Below are positions 24,454 through 35,654 of a stretch of DNA of 64,000 nucleotides, in pieces; position 1 is the stretch's first letter; each line of letters opens with the position of its first letter. The stretch spans positions 875,478-939,477 of the forward strand of contig RHPI01002262.1 in assembly GCA_009103225.1 (NCBI GenBank), read 5' to 3'. Made by a program: the position numbers and the translations under genes. The notes beneath the pieces are model-generated. The model was not told where the DNA came from, searched no databases, and saw nothing but the letters and a program-made list of their open reading frames with translations. This DNA is from Chlorokybus atmophyticus (Eukaryota; Streptophyta; Chlorokybophyceae; Chlorokybales; Chlorokybaceae).

Positions 24454-27389
24454 CTACATCACGCGCGCGGGCTCGTTGCTATCTATCCTCGATGTCCGTG
24501 GCGACAACAAAGGTGTCGGCGTTAGCGAGCACGCCTCGAGGTAGCACGCCACAAGTGCGAGAGATTCCACCTGACACGCGCACACACACGCACACGCACG
24601 CGCACACGCGTTCCCCGCAATCAGTCTTATGGCCAACGTATGATCACACAACAACTTCTTGCAAGACACGTATATCACTCACTGTCAAAGTTGGCGTCGT
24701 GCTCATTAACACCCTCGCCGTGACCTTGCCGGCGTTCGGCCACGTCTTGGCTGCCCACAGCTGATATAACACACAACTGCATGTCAGCCTGTTGGTACTG
24801 GAACCCTCCACTTGAGTGGCACTCAAGTTGATATTACATACCAGGAAGTCGTCTCTCGTGAAGGGTCCCTCCTGCGCGTGCCGCCACTTGAGTATCTTCA
24901 TCCACTTCTGCTGCCTCAACCTGAAGCAAACATACAAATCACCTCACACATATACGAGCACACAACACCCACGCATACGTACTCAAACACACCCACGCAC
25001 AAGAGCGCGCACACGCACAACAATGACTCAACAGAGGCGTCAAGTCCGTTATTATGGAGTGGTGGTGGTGTTACTACTACTACTAGTAGTAATAGTAGTA
25101 GCAGCAGTAGCAGTAGTGTCACCGTCGTTGTTGTTGTTGTTACTATTATCAACATACAACTCACTCTGTCCCTTCCAGCAGTTGACTCGTCAGATGTTCC
25201 ATCTCCCTCCTCCCCCTCCTCCCGCACTCCTTGGCTATCCCTTCCAGCTCGTGCGGTTTGGCGGACGGGTAGATCGCGCGGAGGGCGCGCAACACGACGC
25301 TATCTGTCGATGATGTCGTGTCGTCGCGTGCGAGGGTGTGGAAGGGAGACAGGACGCGGCGCCAGTGCATCGGGTAACGCCAGGTGGCGTCGTCGCAGTG
25401 GCCTGAGGGTAAAAGAGTGGATTACAGGTGAGACTCTTGCACGCGTGTATGTGTGCATCTGTGCGTGTGCGCGCTCGCGTGAGCGTGTGTATACCTGTGC
25501 GTGAGCGTCTGTGTGTGTGCGTGTCACCATGTGCGTGTGCATGCGTGAGTAGCTGTGCATGTGTGCGCTTGCACACATGCACATATACACATACACACAC
25601 TTGCACACATACACACTCACACAAGTACATGTTAACATGTGAGCCTGCACGCATGTATGACTGCATGTCCATGTGTGCGCTTGTGCGTTTGTGTTTGTGT
25701 GTCTCTGTGTGCGCAAATGTGCATGTTTCTGCATATGCAGTTGAGATCATGCCTTCAAGTGCAAGGGAAAACAGTCGGACGATCGCGTTGGAAGCACGGT
25801 GCGTGTCGATGGCTTGCAACATAGCGCGCGCGATGATCACAACCGTCGCTCGCACATTCGCATACCTGTTCAAGAACAACATATTGGGTTCTCGCTCCTC
25901 GCCCACTTTGTGCCAACACACTCATCAGAGCTCACCTCGACAGCAAGAATGTGTACAGGAAAGCGTGCAGAGGTGACGGCGGGTCCACATGCTTGACGAT
26001 GAGATCGGGGTCTTGCGGCTGCGGCAACTGCAATTGTTGGTGTGAGTGAGATGACGCGTCCTCTTTCCTCGCCAACAGCGCCGTCTCCTCCCGCTCTATG
26101 CGCCACTTCTCTGCCCACACTTTCTCTATCAGATAGACCAAATCCTGCAGTCAACAAACACTTACACACATACGTAGGCATGCACGCATGCGCACACATG
26201 CACATGCGAGCACGCGCACACATGCACACGTATAGCTCAATGCTCCTGCAGAAGTTTTACTGATATTTGCACAAATACATTCACACTGTGACATCCACTT
26301 ACTGCGAGCGACATCTGCAAGTGTTGCCCTTCGCAGAGTGTTGTGTCGGCGAACTTGTCTTCGGCGAGCTGGGTGGCAAGAAACGACGCATACTGTTTGT
26401 GTAGTGGAGATGCTGGTGTGTTTGGGACATCTTCATGTGTTGTTGTTGTTGTTGTTGTTGTTGTAGTGGTGGTGGATGGTCGTGTCTCAGCGCTCTCTTT
26501 GCTCGGCGTGGTATTCGTATCACTGCGTATATCGCCCGCACTCTCCACCCGCATGGGTACAGCATACTCCCGCAATCGCCTCTGCAATGGAGATAAGCTT
26601 ATCGGATCAAACCCTTGCACACACCCCCACCCACCCCCACACTCTTACCAACTCTTCATGCACGGGTCCCACTTCCTCCCCAAACCTCTTCTTCACCGTT
26701 TCCCTCGCGTCTTCGTCTCCTTCCCTCTCATCCATCTCCGCCTCGAAGTCACCCACGAGTGCTTCGTGCGCTACCAGCAGTTGTCTTTCCAAGTGTATGG
26801 CTTCGCCTAGTAGGGTTGAGTCTTTGGGTGAGAGAGAGTGGGAGGGTGTGGTGCGGCTGCGGTCGCGCTCGAGTTGGGCGAGCGTGTGGCGGATCTCACG
26901 CTGACGAGAGAGGGTGTTGAGGAGGGAGGAGGACGTGGACTTGGAGGACGTGGACTCGTGCTCGGCACGGCGGACCTCGCCCTGAGAACATGTTGGTGTG
27001 CGTGCGGGCACTGTTGCATGATGACACAACTATATGGTAGACTGGTATTGGGGTACACATGCGCCGCGACATGCAGCGCATGCGTGCATGTGCATGTACG
27101 CCTGCCGCACGCACACGCACATGTGCTACAACAAGATATGCAAATTACACCGATACCGCTCAACGTTCTTATTGTTGGGCATACAAGGCATACAATGCTG
27201 TTGATACATGTCAGGATGCCACCCGATAGAGTGTGGGTTTATGTTGTGTTCCAATCTCTACCTGCATGGCGAGTAGCTCTCGTCGGTGTCGCTCGCGTGC
27301 CTCCTTAGCCTCCGCCGCAATGAGGTCACGCTCTGCGATGGCCTGAGCAGCCTGATACTCCGCTCCCAACGCACGCGCCTGCATGGATG

Positions 27390-27436
<47 letters not shown>

Positions 27437-27922
27437 TGCACACCACACAAACACCTCAGCATCCTGAGCTCGAGCGTCCTCTGCGCCACGTCTCCCTGCT
27501 CCATCTCGTCCCTCTGCTCGTGCATTTCTCTCAACCATTGCCAGGGTGTCCTTGGCGGCGGCCGCTGCGTCGTTGGCATCTGCGGCCTCGTCCCGTGCCC
27601 TGGCCAGGAGGGCGAAGTAGGGCAGTCCGCCGATGGAGTGGGCGTCCGTGGGGTCCGTCGTGAGGTCCTCCCCGGCGCAGTAGAGACCGACCATCACCTC
27701 GCTGTACACCTGAGCCATAACACGCTGCGCTGCACCCAACACACCCGCAGACAGGACCTCGCGGAAGGCGGCCACGTGGCAGGCGAGCCGGGAGACGCTG
27801 GGCTGCCCGGGAAGAAGACTCTTGCCGACGCCGGCATTGCCATCCCCGCCACTGCTGCAAGCAGTCAACCGCTCTGCAAGACGCACCTCCACCTCCGTCA
27901 CCGCTGACCTCGGCGTCCTCAT
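24454..27922 (-). CDS. Coiled-coil protein, possibly flagellar; function unknown
   Basis: I read ten minus-strand exons with continuous phase: 27922-27455, 27378-27262, 26981-26649, 26581-26303, 26144-25936, 25865-25753 and 25402-25173, then two short ones near 24922-24840 and 24770-24690, and a last one near 24565-24454. The protein starts with a basic/Ala-rich segment. Long charged helical stretches follow (ALGAEYQAAQAIAERDLI, RQREIRHTLAQLERDR), then a (Thr)12 run. Globular-looking C-terminal helices include VVLRALRAIYPSAKPHELE, KWMKILKWRHAQEG and VESLALVACYLEACS. Composition and architecture recall axonemal or dynein-related coiled-coil proteins, but I do not recognise a family. The donor after exon 6 reads GC rather than GT. 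Last-exon limits are approximate. An Ala run lies upstream of the chosen ATG and may be 5' UTR. Confidence 0.6.
27392..27435. repeat. (TG)n microsatellite in an intron
   Basis: An uninterrupted dinucleotide repeat of about 22 units lies inside the first intron of the minus-strand coiled-coil gene. On the transcript strand it is (CA)n just upstream of the acceptor. Confidence 0.95.
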
Positions 27923-27931
27923 CCCTGATGC

Positions 27932-27964
<33 letters not shown>

Positions 27965-28644
27965 TGCCGCTGCCGCTAAGGTCACGTGACCTGTGTCGAT
28001 TACGCTATATACGGATTACGTGAAGGGGTTCCAGGCACACCTGACACTAACCTGACATCGTGTTTCAGGTAGGATACGCCGCAGGTGTAACAGTAGAGCT
28101 TCCAGATACGTATCTTGCAGGCCTTGCGTGTCTTGCGTATCTTCCCGCCAAAAAGGCCGATGTTGTACGTGCAGCTATAGGTCTCTTTCAATGCTATGCA
28201 GTGTGGATAGGCAGGTAGGTACAACCGACAGGCGGGAAATCTCATGTTTTCGCGCGAATTCTACTGACCGCATTTCTGACCGATCGGTTGCTTTGCCGCC
28301 GGTTAAAGCCCGTGCCTTCTGCCACGGTAGCGATTCGTTTTGAGCCTGCAACAAACTGCACAAACAGCCCCGATATCGCTCGCACATGACCAATATCCAC
28401 CCTCTCAGCGCCAAATGGGCGCCGAATCGGTTACCTAAGTCAACGAGTCAGAGTGACCTAAGCCTGACAGCGTTCAAGTTTGGTACGGTTTGATTGTGCG
28501 GCTAATTTGGTGCCTAACAGTAAAGGCGCCAGATTGAGCTAAAGCAAAAGGCATAGGCGTAAAGGCACTATCAGCGGCGGTGGCGGTGTTGTTCTCCTCC
28601 TCCGCGTCGTCATCCGTCAGCATTGCCAAGGATAGTCTACCGTC
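27923..28644. other. Divergent intergenic region
   Basis: This 0.7 kb separates two divergently transcribed genes and holds a (GCC)n run at about 27929-27976. I saw no extra gene. Promoters for both neighbours presumably lie here; I did not identify a TATA element. Confidence 0.45.
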
Positions 28645-30218
28645 ATGGAGGCAGCGACGGCGTCGTCTGCGATGTCCTCGTTGGTGCGCGGGAGGGGCTT
28701 AACTTCTGTCCCCTCCCGCCGCCCGCAACAATCCTCTACACATGCTCGTCCTCGCCCTCATCAGCATCACCAGGCCACCCGCATGAAGGCGAACTGGAGC
28801 TTCCTGCCTGACGAGACCAACAAGAACAACAAGGCGCCGGTGGCCACGACAACGGAGAAGGCCACGAGCCATGACGCCAAGGCCACCACCCTCGTTGCAT
28901 CCAGGGAAGAGGTGAGGGTGATGACTGTGTCAACCGTTGCTATTGTAAGAGAGATTGATTGTCAGTTTCATCCACTGATGTGGGTATGTGTGCAGAACAA
29001 CAGCAATGACAACAGCAATGGCGTCCATCAGGAGACCAACGGCGTGCATCTCAACGGCCACGCCAACGGCCATGTCAATGGCTACGCCAACGGCCACGTC
29101 AACAGTCATGCCAATGGTCATGTCAACGGCCACGTCAATGGCTATTCCAACGGCTATGCCAATGGCCATGCCAACGGCCATGCCAACGGCCACGTCAACG
29201 GCCACGCCATCAACATCATCAGCAATATTGAGGACAACACCCACGCCAACAACAGCAACAACTCTTCTGGTGCCAACGACTGGCCGATGCTGCGTCCAGC
29301 CACACCTCAAGCCTCAACTACACGCAAGCCGACAACCACAGCAACAACAAACACAACAGCATCACCAAGCACAACCAGAGCCACATCCACAACGTCTTCC
29401 TCTCAAAGTCAGTCTCTGCCACCACAAGCGGATCTGTCGCAGAGTTATGGGTGGAGTGTCCTGCCTGATGCCTGCCTTGACCCGCACGACATCGCCAACA
29501 GCATCGCCCTCGCCGACAACAACAACAACAACAACCACAACAGCAGCAACAATAATGGCACGGCTGTCGTTGATGACGACGCATTCTGGCAAGAACAAGT
29601 AAGCGAGCACTGAGACTGTTGGCGTGCTGTTACACCAACGGATGCTGTTTGATGTTGATGCACGGCAGTTGCTTGTTGGCTTGCAAGAATGGTTGTGCGC
29701 GGAGTGTGCATGTGCGTGTGTGATAGTGTATGCGTGTGTGTGCATGCGTACATGTATATGTGCGCGTGTGCGGGATGCTCCAATAACTACTGTGCATGCT
29801 ATGTCAAAGCACTCTACCATTCACACTGTGCCTTAAAACCAACCACACAGCCACCCACTCTAACACGTGCACGTATCTCTCCCAGCAAGCGCGGCGTCAG
29901 CGTGAGCGTCAAGACTGGGAGTCTCAGAAGTCCCAATTGGAGGACGAGGCCGCATCTTTGCGCGCCCGCATCGCCTCTCTCCACGCTCTCGTCCCCGCCC
30001 CCTCCGCCGACCGCGCAAAACAACTCGCCGAAGCCGCCGTCGCGCCACTCACACGCGCGGCATCCACACTCACAACAAAAACAACCACAAAGAAGACGAC
30101 CACGAAGAAGGGTGCGGCCACGTCGGCGTACACGTCGCATGAGCTCAGAATGGAACGTGTGACAGCGCGTGCGGATAGCTTCTTTGCGGCTCTCTCCAAC
30201 CAGTTGCATCATGACTGA
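28645..30218 (+). CDS. Asn/His-rich repeat protein with C-terminal coiled coil, function unknown
   Basis: Three exons (28645-28911, 28996-29598, 29886-30218) keep phase and encode about 400 residues. The N-terminus is Ser/Arg/His-rich. The middle exon carries about fourteen tandem tetrapeptides of the type NGH(A/V), with NGY and NSH variants, at about 29038-29208. Thr/Ser-rich and Asn-rich low-complexity sequence follows. Two short non-repetitive segments, WSFLPDETN and YGWSVLPDACLDP, look related and flank the repeats. The last exon is a charged helix (WESQKSQLEDEAASLRARI), then a Lys/Thr run, then SHELRMERVTARADSFFAAL. This arrangement suggests a scaffold or RNA/chromatin-associated protein, but that is inference. 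No known domain is recognised. Confidence 0.7.
29038..29208 (+). repeat. 12-bp tandem repeat encoding NGH(A/V)
   Basis: In-frame 12-base units, consensus AACGGCCA(C/T)G(C/T)C with AATGGC variants, lie inside exon 2 of the gene at 28645-30218. Every change keeps Asn-Gly-His/Tyr, and third-position drift indicates that the repeat is translated and under constraint. Confidence 0.85.
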
Positions 30219-31256
30219 GAGGTGCTCTCGTGTGTCGGTGTGGAAGGCGTGTCCACGTGTTGGTGGTATGTGCTCCACACAGAGGGCTAATGCGCTCTGT
30301 GTGAAGAAGAGAGAGAAAAGACGAGAGATACATATGCTGAGGTGTGGGGTTGGGTGGGTGTGTGGCAGTGAGGGGAGGCAAAAGGATGATGTTGTACTTT
30401 CTACATCGGAGGTCATGTCTCCTCGCCTCACTGCACTTGTAAAGTTGATGTTGTTGGGGATTTTTTACCTGTACCTCTAAGGACCAGTTTGTGTGGGTTT
30501 TCTTCTTTACTAGGAGGGCGGTGTACTAGTAGGGAAGCCCCACCCCTGTAAACAGGAGTTGGGTTGTAGTAGTATGAACTCATTATTGAACCTTGAATTA
30601 CATTTCTTGGTTTAGAGTTCCCAAATGCAAGGTCCTCGTGGTTGCCTGCAGCCTGTGCGAATGAAGTGGGTCGATGTGTTACCGTTGAATGAGTACGCGC
30701 GTGAAGTTATTGTGCGTGACAAATGAGACACAACGTACAACTGCGCAAGTAGATGTGCGCGATCCATGTTTCGCATGCATCAGTGCACTGAACAGTGATG
30801 AAGTTTTCATCACTGGTCAACGCACAACGTGTGTTGGCGTAACATGTCATTGATTGACCCCACGCACACACACGCAAGCCATACGTGAACAACCTGTTGG
30901 AATTGCATGCGTGTGTTTGCTGCTTGGTTGTATTCAGAAACACAAGTGATGAGATCGTGTATGCATCGCATAAGAGCACTTGGCTACCATAATTTGACCG
31001 TGCATGCATTCAACAACTTAACACCACTAACAATACTGCTACACAGTGAGCACTCGGCAAAGTTTTCTCAACAGCAGCATGACGCACGTAACGACAACAT
31101 GGTTCTCCTGCAAAGTACAATGCTCTTGTGTGCATGCACCAATGAACCAAACGGGTGATTGACGACGCACATGTGTGTGCGCATGTGTACGTTCGTGTGT
31201 CACACGGTTCAACTCTTCACCAGCAACCAAATCCCATCACTTCACATCACATCCAT
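30219..31256. other. Intergenic region, no gene seen
   Basis: This is the 3' flank of the plus-strand gene, with TGTAA at 30438-30442. An imperfect hairpin-like stretch containing CCCC(T/A)GTAAACAGG lies near 30540-30555. No supported coding region is present. Confidence 0.45.
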
Positions 31257-31895
31257 TCACTGGTCTTCTAATCTGACTTGGAACCACTGTATGGACCCCT
31301 TCCCCGGCCCTAGTACCAACTCACACGCCGAGTCAATCAGCTCCTCTGCCGCAGCTTCCCTATCCTCATGCCTCACTATAGCCGGAGGGAGAAGCTCCTC
31401 CTCCTCCTCATCAACCTGCATGTCGCCCAGGACCTCAGCCAGCATCGCCGCCAGCTCGGAACGATCGAGGAACTCCTCGTCGGACCCGTGGCGGACGACG
31501 ACGTAGGTGCCGCCGCCGTCGCCGTAGTTGAGAGCACGACGCTGGCCTCTCTGAGGAGGACAAGGACAATGACGACAAGGACAAGAGCAAGGACAACGAG
31601 CATGAGAACAGGGTCACCCATGCGTAAGTAATGTCGCTAATGGCGCCAACCACACCCCTACCAGCGTGTGCGTCGACCAGCGTTGCCTCCACGACGACGA
31701 CGATGACGTGGAGGAGGACGGCAAGGAGGAGGAGGAGGAGGAGGAGGAGGAGGGTAGCCTAGAGACCAAGGCGGGTCTGAGGGTGTGAGGCGGCGGCGGC
31801 GGCGGCATTTGTGGAGACCTTGTGGAGGCGACGGCGTTGACAGCGACCAACCTCGCCGCTGCCGCCGCCAACCGTGACGTCATGGCCACCGACAT
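31257..31895 (-). CDS. Small acidic protein with organelle presequence, function unknown
   Basis: Two minus-strand exons, 31895-31662 and 31550-31257, join in phase 0 across a GT-AG intron and give about 175 residues. Exon 1 looks like a mitochondrial (or plastid) presequence: Ala/Arg/Ser-rich, no acidic residues for about 60 residues, a Pro run and a long Ser run ending in WRQRWSTHTL. Exon 2 encodes a compact acidic domain: RALNYGDGGGTYVVVRHG, EEFLDRSELAAMLAEVLGDM, a (Glu)5 patch and WFQVRLEDQ at the end. I do not recognise the family. The composition switch exactly at the intron supports the model. Its ATG faces the start of the plus-strand small gene 58 bases away. Confidence 0.5.
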
Positions 31896-31953
31896 CGCCG
31901 CCGATGCACTGCAGGATTGAGACTGCGTCCCTCAGCCTGTCTGCGAGGTTGTG

Positions 31954-32205
31954 ATGGGGGCGGCGCCGTGGGTGCGTTACGGTGCGCCGATGGTCGGTGC
32001 TGTGGTGGCTGGTTGGCTTGGACTTGCGCACTTCCTGCAGGGGAGGATAGACGTCCACGACGCGCAGGACGCAGCACGACGCACCCACATCAACAGCGAT
32101 CACAACAGCAACAACAAGACGGACCTGGCGCAGGAGCTGGAGAGAACAAGGGCGCAGGTAGATATTGATCGGTACGAGAACAAACCAGTGCCGAAGCAGT
32201 ACTGA
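31954..32205 (+). CDS. Small single-pass membrane protein, function unknown
   Basis: This open frame of about 83 codons begins MGAAPWVRYGAPMVGAVV. It contains one hydrophobic helix (residues about 10-30), a charged middle and a C-terminus VDIDRYENKPVPKQY. The short-TM-plus-'Y-x-x-K-P-x-P' layout is reminiscent of small mitochondrial respiratory-chain assembly factors, but this is only a resemblance. A possible donor (CAG/GTAGAT) near 32158 means the true 3' end may differ. It is divergently arranged with the gene at 31257-31895. Confidence 0.35.
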   Translation: MGAAPWVRYGAPMVGAVVAGWLGLAHFLQGRIDVHDAQDAARRTHINSDHNSNNKTDLAQELERTRAQVDIDRYENKPVPKQY

Positions 32206-33027
32206 TGACAAGGAGGACAAGGACAGGGACAAGGACGACAGCAGCAATGCTTGCGGCAGTGAGAGATTGTGGCAGTGAGAAATTGAAAGGAAAGGATCGA
32301 TGAGACAATGCAGGTGAGGTTCTTGTTGATAAACTTGTGCTGTGTGCAGGGTGGGTGAGCGTGTGCTGTGCGTGGTCTTGGGTGTGATGGGGAAAACGCC
32401 ACAGTTAATGGCTGAGTAGTTATCATCATATGCATAACGTTCTTGTTTGCTATTCAGGTGATTTGCAACAGATGGATGTGTAGAACCCAAGGCTAAGAAA
32501 AGGCGACCATGCATGTGCTAGCTGGAGCGGCAGCATACACTTGTATATACCCACATGCGGATGAGCAGTAGTAGTGTGACGAACCTGACTACTTGTTGTT
32601 GAACATGTGTGTGCTTGTGCACAACATTGTATACATGAAGATGTGCACGCGCACACACACACACACACACACACATACATGCGTGCTCGCATGCGCGCAC
32701 CTGTACATAGCTACAGATGCTGCGAGTAGTGGTGAAGTTGGTAACCATGCGTGTACACGTTTGACACTGTATGTTTCAACACACCCATGCACATGCACAT
32801 GCACCAGCATGCGCGCAAAGCGTGCGCGAGAACACGCACACATTGCGTCCCGCTGCATTTCCAAAACTGCATGGCTGCATGTATGCCCTTCACACCACAC
32901 TATTCTCAACAACATCCAGAGCGCAATCTTGAGAACACAACACGCACCATGTCACGCATCTATGTGACACACGAGCGCCCAGCCGCACAAAAAAAAGAAC
33001 CTCTTGCAACCTACTACACTGCATCAA
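32206..33027. other. Intergenic region, no gene seen
   Basis: The region contains a (CA)n microsatellite at about 32652-32674 and CA/TG-rich flanks. Open frames crossing it are simple-repeat translations. No gene is supported. Confidence 0.5.
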
Positions 33028-35435
33028 TCACATGTCCCTCCAGTCAAACTCCTTTGCATAATACGCGTTCGGCAGCCCGAGCCAGAACTTGAACCTCTGC
33101 AACGCCACCACTCCCGCACTATCATGTTGCTGCTGCTGATGCTTATACCCATGCCCCTTCTTATGCCCCAAACCGGACCCCGAGCTGTTGTTGTTGTTGT
33201 TGGGTGTATTGTTGGCGTACATGGCAGTACTCAACTTGTTGCTATGTGTTGTGTTTCCGGGAAACAGCTCGATGAACAGCCTCTTGAACTTGAGTCTATC
33301 GGGCGCTATCCCGCTCGCTTCCATCTGATCGACGAGGTGTAGCGCGGCGTTGAACCTGCGCGCGCGCAAGCACACGTCCACGAGGGCGTCGTACGCCTTC
33401 TCGTCCACGCCCTCCGCGCCCAACTCGGCACGCATCGCGTCGTACACGCGCATCGCGCCGTCCGCGTCACCCGCCTTGCCGTAACACTTGATGAGAGCGC
33501 CGAAAGTGGCGACGGTGGGACGGACACCAGAAGACCTCATGCGCTGCACACGCACACGTACATGTTGTGAGTAGCTGCGTGTGACAAGTACAGTTGCTGT
33601 AGTGGGTGTGTGCGCACTAGATACATGCATGGAGGTGTGTATGTGGGTAAGGCAGGCTACAAGACAGTGTGATGAGAACACACACGCATGTACATCAGCC
33701 ATACTCAGTCATGCTGTTGGGTTTGTTGACTGCATACCACTACAAGCACACACAACTACACACCTGCGCGCACATGCACACACAAAAACACGCATGCACG
33801 CACACGCACTGTACACATGCATGCCAACACAAGACTACTCACCTGGTAGATTGCATTCGCATCGACAGCCCGTCCCACCCGCGCGAATGCATCAATGACC
33901 GTGTTGAATGCAACCACATCCGGCCTGATGTTGTTGCTGTTACTATTGTTGTCATCGCTTTGCATCTCCTCGAACAGTCTCAACGCGTCGTCCGGCTGTC
34001 TTACACACGCGTACCCGCGCATGAGCGTGGTGTAGCTCGTTACGTTGGGCCGCACGCCACCACCCGCACGCATCTCGTCGAAGAAACGTTGGGCGGCGGG
34101 AAGGTCCTCGTGGAGCACGCACGCCATAAGGAGAGTGTTGTAGGTCACGACGTTGGGAAAGGTGTCAACCTCCTTGTTGTTGTTGTTGTTGTTGTTGTTG
34201 TTGATGGTGTTGGTGATGATGATGTTGTTCACCTTGTTGGTGTTGTTGTTGTTTCTCGCCTCCTCCTCCTTGTTGTTGTTGACCTTCTGCTTGATGTTGT
34301 TGGTGACCTTCTTCTTCATGTCATTGAAGAGTGCTATTGTCTCATCCAGTCTTCTTCTTTTGGCAAAGCCTGCCAGTAGCGCGTTGTGAACGGCTGGCGT
34401 GATGTCGATGTTGGCGATGTTGGCCTCGTCGTACACGCCGAGGGCGAGCTCGAGGTTGTGCGCGCGCACGCACCCGCTGATAAGGTTGGTGTACGTCACC
34501 GCGTTGGGTTTATGCGTTGTGTTTGTACGCATCTTGCGCAGGAGGCTGAACGCGCTCTGCATGTCCGCTGCATCAGTGTAACCCTTCAATAGTTGGGTAT
34601 ATGTCTGAGCTGTTGGTTGTAAGCCCGCTTCGACCATGTTGTCGCACGTCGTCACGGCGTGTGCGACATCTTTAAGAGCCACAAACGCGCCGATGAGGGC
34701 GTTGTATGTCACCTCCGTGGGGGCTATGTTGGCTTCGCGCATGCTTTCAAGCACACGAGAGGCCTCTTTTCTCCTCTTGTGCTTGCCATAAGCGTATATG
34801 AGCGTGTTGAAAGTGCGCTCGTTGGGTTTGAGACCCCTCTTTTTCATATCTTCAAGGATGCCTTCGATATCGCGCCAACTGCCTGCACGCGCGAACGCGT
34901 ATATCGCCGCATTGAAGGCCTGGATGTCAATATCGACCGGCCCTGAGGTGGATTTCAGCTCCTCCCACAGCAATATCGCCACGTGCTTGCGGGCCGCATC
35001 GCGCGCGAAACAACTCATTAGAGAGGTGTAAAGAGGGGGAGTGAGCTTCACGCCTTTCGCGCGTGCACGTAATAACAACTCCTCCGCGGTGTCGATGTCG
35101 CCAGCAGCCGCCGACGCAGTCACCAACGCCCTGAACGCCGCATCTGATATCGGCGCATCGCCCATATCAACCAACCTCCTCGCATCACGCAGCCTCCTCT
35201 TGCGACAACACAACATGACCAACTTGTTGTACAACTTCGCCTCGGGCGGGACGCTCATCGCTTGCAGCTCCGATATCACCCCCAGCGCGTGAGACATCCG
35301 CCCCTTCTCGATGCAGAAAGCCAGCTTCTTGTTCAGTGTCAAGGATGTCTTCTCGGGGCCGATATCACCCTCTCCCGCTGATGTTGACGCATGTGTGGCT
35401 GTCGCATCCTCACTCTCAGTTGATCCTTTCTCCAA
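33028..35435 (-). CDS. P-class pentatricopeptide repeat (PPR) protein, 5' end unresolved
   Basis: PPR proteins bind organellar RNA and control processing, stability or translation. Two exons, 35435-33843 and 33543-33028, give at least 702 residues. Consecutive 35-residue motifs are clear: AFNAAIYAFARAGSWRDIEG, TFNTLIYAYGKHKRRKEAS, TYNALIGAFVALKDVAHAV, TYTNLISGCVRAHNLELAL, AFNTVIDAFARVGRAVDAN and ATFGALIKCYGKAGDADGAM. At least twelve repeats are visible, and there is no SMR, DYW or E extension. One repeat is split by a long Asn/Lys-rich insertion (34170-34316 region). The C-terminus has Asn, Ser/Gly and Gln runs before a conserved-looking FKFWLGLPNAYYAKEF. An AG acceptor sits immediately upstream of the first codon read, so the start codon and presumed transit peptide must be on an exon within the about 200 bases before the next gene, or the start is internal. 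Confidence 0.9.
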
Positions 35436-35654
35436 CTGCAAAACAACAATACCAATATGCCCACATACTCAGCAACATACACACACTTGGAAGCACGTGG
35501 TAATGTTGTCCAAACCGGTCACGAACATGACCCCGACATACTTGTTATGTGTACGTGTGTACATGAGTGTATCTCTGTCGAACCTCTATCTCTGACTGTG
35601 CTACGTGTGTCTACTACTCAGGCAACCAAAACTGTGTCACAATACTGTGTTGTC

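Noticed and set aside
25240-25980. Arg/Cys/Val-rich plus- and minus-strand frames
   Set aside because: They come from TG/CA-rich intron sequence of the minus-strand coiled-coil gene.
31759-32514. 251-codon minus-strand open frame
   Set aside because: His/Ser/Leu-rich shadow of the GC-rich divergent promoter and of the plus-strand small gene.
32652-32674. Regular repeats considered as a CRISPR-like array (here and in other CA tracts)
   Set aside because: They are dinucleotide microsatellites without unique spacers, in a eukaryotic genome.
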